This document shows, piece after piece, positions 40,897 to 49,018 of a stretch of DNA of 64,000 bases. The DNA lies in assembly GCF_000186865.1 (NCBI RefSeq), contig NW_008705564.1, positions 1,737,168-1,801,167 of the forward strand. Reading direction: 5' to 3'. Under the pieces are notes generated by a model. The model was not told the origin of the DNA. It did no database searches and was given only the letters and a program-made list of their open reading frames with translations. Numbering within the stretch: the stretch's first letter is position 1; each line of letters starts with the position of its first letter. The stretch comes from Aureococcus anophagefferens (lineage: Eukaryota; Sar; Pelagophyceae; Pelagomonadales; Pelagomonadaceae). The translations under genes and the position numbers were made by a program.

Positions 40897-41992
40897 ATGC
40901 GAAACTGCACCGCCACCTGGGCCACGACGGCGGCCGCCTTTCACGTCGACACCTACGAGACGACGCTCGGCGACACGCTCGTCGACTGCGCGCGCCTCGC
41001 CAACGCGACGACCTGCCGCGCCGCGCCCCTCGACGCCTTCGTGTTCCGGCCGCGCTGCGACGCCGGCGGCTGCCCGTCGCGCGTCGCCGCGGTCCTCGCG
41101 CACCGCGGCGGCTACGAGTCGAACGCGCCGTGCTCGAGCTGCTTCGACGCGTCGCTCGCGCGCCACCTCGCGCGCCGCGGCGTCACCGTCGTCCGTCGCG
41201 TACCGGCTCGCGAAGGACCGGGGCCACGCGCCGGCGGCCTGGGTCGACGCGGCCTACGCGAACCGCTTCGCCAACGGCTGGGTCGTCAGCCCCCCGGCCA
41301 TGTACGCGGCGACGCGCGACCTCCGCGCGGCGGCCCGCTGGGCGCGGGCGACGAACTTCAGCTGCGTCCTCGCGGCGGGCTCGTCCGCGGGCGCGACGTC
41401 CGCGCTCGCGCTCGCGGCGCTCGGCGACGGCGCGTACGGCGGCGGCGCGGACGCGGCCGTCGACGGCGCGATCGCGGTCCACGGCACGACGGACGGCGTC
41501 GACTGCGTCTTCGGCGAGGGCGCCTGGCGCTCGGGCGACGGCCGGCCCGTCCTCGCGGTCCACGGCGACGCGGACGACGTCAACGACGTCGCCAACAGCC
41601 GGTGGATCGCGGCGCACTACGGCGGCTCCGCGACGCTCGTCGAGCTCCCGGGCGCGGGCCACAAGCTCCGGGGCGACGCCTTCGAGGCGGCGCTCGGAGC
41701 GGCCGTCGCGTGGCTCCCGCAGGCCGGCGTCGCGCTCGTCGACGCGCGGCCCGACGCCGGGGCGGCCGTCGACGCCGCCGCGTGGTCGCCCGCGTCCTGC
41801 GGCGCCGGCTTCGAGCCCCTCTGCGCCAAGGAGGACAAATGTTTTAGCGTCAGCAAGGTGTGCCTCGGCGCTTTGGAGCTCGGCCTCCTCGCGGCGCTTT
41901 TGTCGAGCCTCGCCCTCGTCGCGGTCGTCGCCGCGCGGCGGCGCCGACGGCGGACTATCGAAAGATCGAAGCGACGTAAACTTACTCCTTGA
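40897..41992 (+). CDS. Alpha/beta hydrolase-like membrane protein with an apparent 1-nt frameshift
   Basis: The start at 40897 is in frame 1, and the C-terminal part to 41992 is in frame 2. The first half ends GVTVV; from about 41195 frame 2 reads VAYRLAKDRGHAPAAWVDAAY, which continues the expected beta-strand. One surplus C at 41192-41195 therefore explains the switch; with it removed the product is one continuous hydrolase of about 365 residues. The nucleophile elbow AAGSSAGATS, the acid in HGDADDVND and the catalytic His in GAGHKLRG are all in frame 2 and intact. Near the C-terminus are several cysteines and then a hydrophobic membrane anchor and basic tail (RRRRRRTIE). A sequencing error is more likely than a pseudogene, because no other damage is seen. 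The last 11 bases overlap the end of the convergent gene. Confidence 0.72.
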
Positions 41993-42506
41993 CGGGCCGG
42001 CCGAGGGCCTCGGAGGCGAGGACGCCGAGCGTCGCGCCGACCGCTAACGCGCCGACGGCCGCGGTGCGGCTCGCGAAGAGCGCGGCACCGACGCCGACGA
42101 CGACGCAGGCGCCGACGCCGAGGGCGACGGTCTCGAGCGGGTGCAGGGGCGCGTCCTGCGCCTCGTCGACCTCGGGGTCGCGGAGCGGCGGGACCGCGTA
42201 GTCTTCGAAGGCCTCGCGGTCGGCCGTTTCTCGCTCGCGCGCGCGCGCGGCCTTGAGCTCGTCGATCTCGCGCTGCATGGCCTCGCACCGGTGCCGGAGC
42301 GCCGCGGTCTCGTCCTCGGTCTCGTCCTCGGTCTCGTCCGCGCCGAGGCCCGCGCGCCGCCGCAGCGCCGGGTCGCGCGCGAGGTCCCGGCCGATCTCTT
42401 CGGCGCGGGCCTCGAGGGCCGCGGCGCTCTCCGACAGGGCGGTGTTCGACGGGGCGCTCCCGCTCGGCCCTTCGACGAGGTCCCAGTCGCCCTTCACGAG
42501 AACCAT
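41982..42506 (-). CDS. Small coiled-coil membrane protein of unknown function
   Basis: 174 residues from the ATG at 42506 (MVLVKGDWDLVEG). A central acidic/basic coiled coil (about residues 30-105, including ETEDETEDET and RHRCEAMQREIDELKAAR) is followed by two hydrophobic helices (VALGVGACVVVGVGAALFA, AVGALAVGATLGVLASEAL), with a short C-terminal tail. The helices are typical of a tail-anchored or hairpin membrane protein. No family was recognised. Its stop overlaps the end of the convergent hydrolase gene by 11 bases. Confidence 0.7.
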   Translation of the reverse strand: MVLVKGDWDLVEGPSGSAPSNTALSESAAALEARAEEIGRDLARDPALRRRAGLGADETEDETEDETAALRHRCEAMQREIDELKAARARERETADREAFEDYAVPPLRDPEVDEAQDAPLHPLETVALGVGACVVVGVGAALFASRTAAVGALAVGATLGVLASEALGRPVKE

Positions 42507-42796
42507 GGTGCGGACGCGGGCGGACGCCGACGGGAGCTTTGCCACTGCATCAATAAGGCAAGTTGCAGAGCTGAAAGCAAGATCTAAGGCAACATCACGA
42601 TCGACCTCGAAGCCCGAGGCTGCCCGGGCTGTCTCACTGCTTTACTGGCGGAATCGGGTCTGAGCACCCGATAACTTTTCGAGAAGTTCGCCCTGCCCGC
42701 CGGCGGCGCGAGCCGCGCGCCACCGGTAGCCGCGCCGCGCGGCGGCCGCCGCCCGCGCCTCCCGGCAACGAGAAGCCGCAAAAAGGCTTCCAGCCC

Positions 42797-45206
42797 ATGA
42801 AGCGCGGCGCCTACCCCTACTGGCCCCCGAGCCGCGGGGAGGCGCCGCGCTACGACGACGCGCCCGGCGGGCCGCGGCGCGACGCGTACGGGCGGCCGCC
42901 GCCGCCCCCGGGCGCCCGCGCGCCCGGGCCCGCGCGGGCNNNNNNNNNNNNNNNNNNNNNNNNNNNNNNNNNNNNNNNNNNNNNNNNNNGACAGCCGGCT
43001 CGACGCGCCGCCGGCCCGCGGCGCGCCCGCGCGGTCGCCGCCGCGGCCGCGCGGCGCCGCCGCCGCGGCCGCGGCGCCGCAGCGGGCGCCGCCGCCGCGC
43101 GCGCGCGCGGACGACCGGCGGCCCGCGCCGATCCGGCCCTACCGCGAGGCGGCGGCGCCGCCGCGGCCGCCGCGGCCGCCGAGCCCGCGGCGGCGGCGCC
43201 AGACCGCGGAGGACGGCGAGATCGTGCGGCCGGCGGCGGAGCCGCCCCGCGAGTCCGCGCCGGCCAAGGCGCGCAAGTTCCGGCCCGGCGACAGCCCCCG
43301 GAGCCCCGCGACGCCCGCGACGCCCGCGACGGCGCCGCCGGCGCTCCCGCGGGCCCGCGCGGACTCGGCCGCGTCCGCGCCCGCCGCGCGCGGCCCCGGC
43401 GGCGGCTGGCGGCCGAACCCGAACCGGCCGCGGCCGCGCGCGGGCTCCGCGCCCATGGAGGCCCTCGTCTGGCAGAAGAAGAAGCCCGCGGCGGCGGCCC
43501 CGCGGGGGACGGACACCAAGGTCTTCGCGCCGCGCGCCGCGCCCGCGCCGCCCGACGGCGCCGCCGCCGGCGCGCGCGGCGCCGCGCCGGGCTCGCCGGC
43601 GGCGCCCGGGGCCCTCCCGCGGACCCTGGGCGCCTGCGGCGCGCGGGCCGCCCGCGAGCTCCAGCTCACGCGGGGCGACGTCGACGCGCTGCTCCGCGCG
43701 GCGCTCGCCGGCGGCGACGCCCAGGGCAGCACAAGAGAGCGAAATTCCCAACTTCAAAGGCTCCGATCTCGGCCATTTTCCACTCGTTTCGGCTGATTCT
43801 TGGACGAGCGATCATCTCTCGGAACGGTCTCGAAGCGTGGATGTGATTTCCGTAACGCGCGCGCGTGGAACACTCACGTTGAAGCGACGTTGAATCACCC
43901 TTGTGCTGCCCAGGCGACGCCGAGGCGGCGATCGGCCGCGTCGAGCGCGCCTGCGTGGGCCGCTTCCTGCGGGGCAAGCAGTCGAAGCTCTACTTCCTGG
44001 GCGTCGTCGTGCGCGCGTCCTGCCCCCTCGACGAGCCCCGGCGCATGCGCTTCACCGTGGACGCGGGCGGCCCGCTGCCGGCCGGCGACGGCGACGCGCC
44101 GCGCTTCGTCGAGCTCGCGCAGGGCCAGGTGTCCAACGACTGCGTCGGCGACGCCGAGTTCGCCGCCTGGTGCGTCGACCGAGCGGCTTTCGAACGACGA
44201 CGGATCCCAACTTCAAAGGCTCCTCTCTCGGCCATTTTTCACTCGTTTCGGCTGACTTTTGGACGAGCGATCATCTCTCGGAACGGTCTCAAAGCGTGGA
44301 TGCTTTTTCTGGAACGCGCGCGCGCGGAAAGATTACAGCGACGTTGAATCTCGCAGGCGGAGCCGCGCGCTGGAGCACCTCACGGACGAGGAGCTCGCGC
44401 GGCCGCTCGACGCGCCGGAGGCGGCGCTGAAGCCGAGCGACCTGCGCCCGCTCGCCGTGCCCGTCTGCGGGCCCTGGGTCGGCGCGGCCTTCGACGCGCC
44501 CCTGGACCTCTCGAAGGCCCGGGGCCGCGACTCGCCGGCGTTGCTGCTCGACGACGCGCCGCTCCGCGACGACCTGCCGCCGGCGTTTTTGGACGAGCTG
44601 CCGTTCCGCCTCGACGACGCGGACGACGACGTCGCGCTCCTCGACATCGACGGCCTCGGCGCCTTCGACGACGCGCCGGCCGAGGCGCTCGCCGCGCCGC
44701 CGGAGGCGGGGCCCCGGCGGCGGCGGCGGAAGATCCCCAAGTCCATCGTCGACGAGATCTGCGACTCCGACGGCGGCTCCGTCTACGAGGACGTCGACGA
44801 CGACGACGCGTCCGACGACGTCCGCGCGGCGTCGCGCGCCGCGCTCCCGGAGAAGAAGCCCGGCGCCAAGGACCCGCCGACCGTCGTGAGCGACGAGTCG
44901 CCCGTGTCCACGGTCCGCGGGCCCCACAGCGACAGCTCCTTCCTGGAGCCGCCGGACACGCCGCCGCCGCCGGGCCTCGGCGCGGACCGGAGGCGGAAGC
45001 GCAAGGAGAACCTCGCGGACCTCGAGAACCGCGTGCGCCGCATCGGGACCAAGGTCCGCGTCGCGCGCGCGCCCGGCACGCCCCGGGCCGAGGTCATCAA
45101 GATCCCCTCGGGCATGCGGACCTTCGTCCTCGTCAAGATGCTCGAGGGCGCCGACGGCGGCAAGGAATGCCTCTACATGCCCTCGGAGCTCATCCTCGAC
45201 GAGTAG
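42797..45206 (+). CDS. Unknown basic/acidic low-complexity protein with two introner introns
   Basis: Exons 42797-43713 (containing a 50-base gap), 43914-44169 and 44357-45206. Start MKRGAYPYWPPSRGEAP. The N-terminal third is Pro/Ala/Arg-rich and disordered. A short ordered domain around exon 2 has RGKQSKLYFLGVVVRASCP, FTVDAGGPLPAG and VELAQGQVSNDC. The C-terminal part is acidic (LDDADDDVALLDIDG, SVYEDVDDDDASDD) with a basic nuclear-type stretch (RRRRRKIPKS) and a final ordered piece (MRTFVLVKMLEG). The family was not recognised; a nuclear or chromatin-linked role is only a guess. Both internal introns carry introner sequence, the first intact and the second decayed, and they join the frames exactly (phase 1, then phase 2). 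Confidence 0.65.
42940..42989. other. Assembly gap (50 N) in the low-complexity gene
   Basis: 50 unknown bases follow a Pro/Arg-rich stretch. The frame before the gap (frame 2) and after it (frame 0) differ, so the true gap size is not a multiple of three off from 50, or a small intron is hidden. Confidence 0.99.
43722..43913 (+). mobile_element. Introner element, family A, intron with GC donor
   Basis: 192 bp, ends CAGGGCAGCACAAG and CTTGTGCTGCCCAG. The exact 8-bp duplication is GCGACGCC (43714-43721 and 43914-43921). The upstream copy gives a GC donor and the element gives AG, so the intron is 43714-43913 (200 nt). Splicing restores G-D-A-E-A in frame. The AGCG and GGACGAG core matches the UBR4 and urocanase copies closely. 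Confidence 0.93.
44170..44356 (+). mobile_element. Decayed family A introner as intron in the same gene
   Basis: The core (CCCAACTTCAAAGGCTC through GGAACGCGCGCGCGCGG) is clearly family A, but both terminal repeats are lost or altered (3' end is TCTCGCAG). The only donor that keeps frame is GTGCGTCG at 44170, giving a 187-nt intron that retains W at the junction. Flanking 8-mers are not duplicates. It appears to be an older copy now spliced by evolved sites. Confidence 0.75.
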
Positions 45207-45454
45207 CCCCCCTCTGCTAACCTCCTCTCCCAGTGTGCGCGAGGGACACGACGAGGCTCGAGATGGAGGCCTCGGTGGTCGCACATCTGAGGACTCATCT
45301 GGAGGCTATCTGGCAGTGGGTCGGCGCGCGGATGGCGTCCAAGGCGCGGCGGGATGTGTTAGTCCCCGAGGAACTCGCGCAGCAGCAGGATCTGTCAGTG
45401 TGATGCGGCGCCGTGTTTTGCTGTGCGTCCCCGCGAAACGCAGGGCCGCTAGAC
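45207..45454. other. Intergenic region with a duplicated SET-gene tail
   Basis: Intergenic region before the next gene. At 45360-45397 it contains a duplicate of the 3' end of the SET-like gene at 46.6 kb (CCCGAGGAACTCGCGCAG, then AGCAGGATCTG), in the same orientation. No gene was seen besides this. Confidence 0.6.
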
Positions 45455-46556
45455 ATGAGTCCGGAGGCGGAGGTGGACCTCGGCCTAGGTGGTGCGGCCG
45501 ATGTCGCCGAATTTCACCTCAGGGCGTCCGCGAGTGGAGCCGCCAGCACTGAGATAGCACTGGCAGACCTGAGCACGATGGCAAGCGACGCCGAGGCGCC
45601 GGCCGTACACCGGATCTTTGACGTCGATGCCCTCTCCGGCATCGTGACTTCGTTCCTGAACGTCCCAGCCCTCGCGGCGTTAATGAACACAGCGCCCGGC
45701 CTCATCACGGAGGGCGTCATCGACGGCCGACTCCAGCCGCCATCGGAGTACGAGCGCATGTTCACGCTCGAGGCCTTGACGCATTCGGGCCTGTTCGCAA
45801 CAGTAGGTATTCTGTCATCCTTGCGCGAAAGAACCAACTTTGAACGCGCGCGAGCGGTGTCGGCACTTTTGCACGCCCGGGCGCTAACGCGAACCCGTCA
45901 CAGGCGCGAGCATGGATCACGCGCGTGTCGGTGCCGACGACGAGCTCGCTCAGGTCACACTGTCTGGGCGACGGCTCTACTCACGGGTCTTTGGAGGATT
46001 CATCGCGGATGATGCAGTGGATGGTGAGTTTTACAGCATCCAGACGAGGCTGACCCACGCGTTCCACTCGGTGACGATGGCGGGCTCGCGGAATATCGTC
46101 CTGTTTCTCCAAGTTACGTGCACATCCTGGGACGATCCTTACACATCCCTGGATGCGCAATCGCTCGTGGCAAAGCTCAGCTACAGCGCGAATGGATCGA
46201 CGGCGCACTTGCCGCTCTTCCTGTTCCACCAGAGCGAGGACGAAGGCACTCACCAGGACGGGCGCATGGTTGGGCATGATGATGCCGAAGGAAACTACAT
46301 CGATGACTATGACTTCTACAATCCATTGTATTGGAGAAAGTTCTCCCCTGGCTCGCTCGACGAATTTAAAGAACACCTGGCGAACGACGACCCGCTTCTC
46401 AACTGCGATCTGGAACCGATACTATCAAAACTCTGCGTCGATTTTGCTCTTGACTGTCGGAGGAAAGGCTACCTGCGCAGTCGCGACCTTGATTGCATGC
46501 ATCCTTGGGTCCGATGCTCGGACCTCCGCCCTCCCTGGGCCACTCTAGTGGACTAG
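45455..46556 (+). CDS. Unknown protein, two exons
   Basis: Exon 1 starts at the ATG at 45455 (MSPEAEVDLGLGGAADVAEF) and ends near 45845; exon 2 runs from 45904 to the TAG at 46556. The join uses a GC donor at 45846 and AG at 45903 (58 nt), giving ...NFERASMDHARVGADDELAQ. GC content is lower than in most neighbours, and the residue composition (Tyr, Asp, His, Phe, Leu) looks like a real globular protein, with FYSIQTRLTHAFHS and LEPILSKLCVDFALDC. No family or catalytic motif was recognised. The splice choice is tentative: an exact 8-bp repeat GCGCGAGC at 45848 and 45904 would suggest a slightly different donor that breaks the frame. Confidence 0.55.
45846..45903 (+). other. 58-nt GC-AG intron near an 8-bp direct repeat
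   Basis: Donor GCGCGCGA, acceptor CCGTCACAG, with a CTAAC branch-point-like element at 45884. The 8-mer GCGCGAGC lies both 2 nt inside the donor and directly after the acceptor, resembling a target-site duplication with the donor used two bases upstream. Confidence 0.5.
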
Positions 46557-46634
46557 GCTCGACCTTTGACGACTGAGTCGCTAGCCCGGTCGCAAATTCG
46601 AAGCGCGAGCGTCGTAATCGAGACTACGTGGGTA

Positions 46635-47705
46635 TTACTCCCCGAGGAACTCGCGCAGGAGCAGGATCTGCCCCGCGCGGTACGCGACCGCGGCCGGCGG
46701 GTCGCCCGCGGCGCCCTCCTGGAGCGCGACGAGGTGGGCGAGGTCCGACGCCGCGGCCGCCCGGAAGTGGGCGCCGTCCGCGTCGATGTCGCCGCCGCGG
46801 CGCAGCGTCGCCTCGGCGCCCGCGGCCGTCAGCCGCCGGTCGTCGTGAGGGTTGTCCGCGAGGCAGACGCCGTGCGCGAGCAAAAGTTCGAGGTTCGGCC
46901 GCTCGCCGTAGTCGCGCGCGAGCGCTTCCCCTTTTCCGGCCGCGCCGGCGACGGCGATCTCGTCGCGGAGGACGTCGTAGCGCGCGGCCGTCGGCGCCCC
47001 CGTCGGCGCGAGCAGGTCCGCGCCGGGCAGGAGCAGCGCGTCGTCGCGCGACGCGGCGAGGCCCGCCGCGATGGCCGCGAGGAAGGCCGCGCGCGTCGGC
47101 GGCGCGCTCGCGAGGGCCTCCGCGTCCGCGTCCGCCAGGAATGGCAGCGCGAGCGCGACGGCCGCCGCCGCGGGCGCCGCGACGGCGAGGACCCGCGCGA
47201 GGCCGTTCGCGCCGAAGCGGCCCTCGAGCGCGTGCGACGCGACGACGTCGCAGGCGTCGTCGAGCGCGTCGCCGCCGCCGAGCTCCCGGAGCTCGCGGCG
47301 CCGGGCCCGGTCGCGGTTCGCGCGCGCGACGGCGTCCGGCGCGCCCAGCCGCCGCAGCGCCTCGGGCGACCAGTGCACGGGCAGCGCGTCCGCGCGCGCG
47401 CGGCGCGGCAGGGCCTCCGCGCCGCCGTCGCGCCAGGCGCGCGCGAGCTTGACCGCGAGCCGCTCGCGGCACGAGCAGCCCGCCCAGGCGTCGCGCTCGA
47501 CGCCGTCGGGCGGGCCCTCCCACGACGTCGCCGCGAGGCACGCCGACCGCTTCGCGGCCAGGGCCGTGCCCGCGAAGGGCCGCGCGCAGCGCAGGCCGTC
47601 GGCCGTGCGCTCGAGGGCGTCGCTGACGAACGCGACGCGCCGCAGCTCGCTGAGGGAGAGCGGCTGCGCGAGTCGCGCGATCAGCGCGAGGCAGAGAATC
47701 CGCAT
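46635..47705 (-). CDS. SET-domain protein methyltransferase-like (Rubisco LSMT/SETD3-type tail)
   Basis: 356 residues from the ATG at 47705 (MRILCLALIARLAQPLS), a signal-like N-terminus; an in-frame ATG at 47750 is less likely. The C-terminal part contains DYGERPNLELLLAHG and LADNPHDD, which match the Rubisco LSMT-type substrate-binding region of SET-domain methyltransferases. The earlier part is rich in Ala/Arg and only distantly similar to SET. Members methylate lysine (or histidine, in SETD3) in plastid or cytosolic proteins. The last 35 bp are duplicated at 45.36 kb. The catalytic tyrosine was not verified. Confidence 0.6.
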   Translation of the reverse strand: MRILCLALIARLAQPLSLSELRRVAFVSDALERTADGLRCARPFAGTALAAKRSACLAATSWEGPPDGVERDAWAGCSCRERLAVKLARAWRDGGAEALPRRARADALPVHWSPEALRRLGAPDAVARANRDRARRRELRELGGGDALDDACDVVASHALEGRFGANGLARVLAVAAPAAAAVALALPFLADADAEALASAPPTRAAFLAAIAAGLAASRDDALLLPGADLLAPTGAPTAARYDVLRDEIAVAGAAGKGEALARDYGERPNLELLLAHGVCLADNPHDDRRLTAAGAEATLRRGGDIDADGAHFRAAAASDLAHLVALQEGAAGDPPAAVAYRAGQILLLREFLGE

Positions 47706-48021
47706 TGCGAGCGGTCGTTGCGGCGCGGCCTCGGCGCTGCGAGCGGTCATTGCGGCGCGTCCTTGGCGCCGCGACGCCGAAGCTTGCCGTCTAGGATCTC
47801 GCGTCGGTGCAAGTTGTGTGCACCATCACTTCATCATCCTGTGGCAAAAACGCCTCCCAGCTTCTTCGAGGCGGCAGCGTCGTCGTCTCTCGGCTCGTCC
47901 ATCTCTGCGGACCGGCCTCGGAGGCGCGGGGCACGCGAAGCACCGCAGCGCCGCGCGGGACGCGCAGCGGCAGCCCAGGAAGCCACTCTCCGAGCGGCAG
48001 CGGACAGCGGCAGCCCTCGGC

Positions 48022-49011
48022 ATGGGTTCGTCCCAGAGCAGCGCGAGTTCGCGCAACGACGAGCTCCTGGGCTTCTCCTACGTCTCCCACGACGTCGCCG
48101 GCGTGCCCCACGAGCACCGCTTCTCCGTGGACTCGACCTGGGGCGTCGTCGAGTCGCGGCGCGCGCTCGACGGGCCGTCGTACGACGCCGCGCGCGACCG
48201 CTACACGCGCGCGTTCTTGGCGGCGGGCGGCGGCCGCGAGCCCGCGGCGTCGCAGTTCGCGGCGACGCGCGACGCCTGGCGCGACTACGCGGGGTCGCGG
48301 TCCGCGTCGCGGCGCGGCGAGGAGCGGCGCGGCGACGCGGCGCCCGCGCGGCGGCGCCGCGCGTCCGCGCCGCCGCCGCGGCGGCCCGACGCGGCCGCGG
48401 CCGTCGTCGGCACGGGCCGGCGCGGCTTCTGGCGGCGCGCGCGCGAGGAGCGCGCGCGCGACGCGCGCGCCGCGCCGCCCGCGGAGCGGCGCGCGTGGGC
48501 CGCCGACGACGCGGCGACGTTCGCCGAGGCGGGCCGCGGCGACCGGCGCGCGCGGGCCCGGCCGTCGACGACGCCCGCGGCCGACGCCTTCGTGTCCGGG
48601 CGGGCGGCGCGCGCGCGGCGCGCGCGGCTCGAGGCGCTCGTCGCCGCCGCCGGGGACCGGGAGCGCGGCGGCCCGCCGCCGCGCGACGACCGCGTCGGCG
48701 GCCGCGCGGTCGAGTACGACTCGTCGCCGTCGCCGCCGCCGGGGCCCCGGCGGTCCCTGTCGCGCGCGCTCAGCGGCCTGAGGCGCCGCGTGTCGTCCGC
48801 GCCGCCGCCCGCGGCCGCGGCCGCGGCCGCGGCGCCCGAGTCGCGCGTGGACCGCGACGACGAGTGCGTCGTCTGCCTCGACGCCGCGAGCAACGTCGAG
48901 TTCGACTGCCTCCACGTCGTCACCTGCGCGGGCTGCGCCATGAAGCTCGACGCCTGCCCCGTCTGCCGCGCGCCCATCCGCACGCGCACGCCCGTGCTCA
49001 CGTGCGCCTAA
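48022..49011 (+). CDS. N-myristoylated RING-finger E3 ubiquitin ligase
   Basis: 329 residues. The N-terminus MGSSQSSASS fits the N-myristoylation consensus (Gly2, Ser at 6). The C-terminus is a C3HC4-type RING: CVVCLD (from residue 282), LHVVTCAGC, then CPVCRAPI, as in MGRN1/RNF157-like or BIRC-type ligases. The middle 200 residues are Arg/Ala-rich low complexity. A membrane-anchored ubiquitin ligase is inferred. The start is the first ATG with this motif. The stop is only 8 bases from the stop of the convergent gene. Confidence 0.85.
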   Translation: MGSSQSSASSRNDELLGFSYVSHDVAGVPHEHRFSVDSTWGVVESRRALDGPSYDAARDRYTRAFLAAGGGREPAASQFAATRDAWRDYAGSRSASRRGEERRGDAAPARRRRASAPPPRRPDAAAAVVGTGRRGFWRRAREERARDARAAPPAERRAWAADDAATFAEAGRGDRRARARPSTTPAADAFVSGRAARARRARLEALVAAAGDRERGGPPPRDDRVGGRAVEYDSSPSPPPGPRRSLSRALSGLRRRVSSAPPPAAAAAAAAPESRVDRDDECVVCLDAASNVEFDCLHVVTCAGCAMKLDACPVCRAPIRTRTPVLTCA

Positions 49012-49018
49012 CAGCCGA

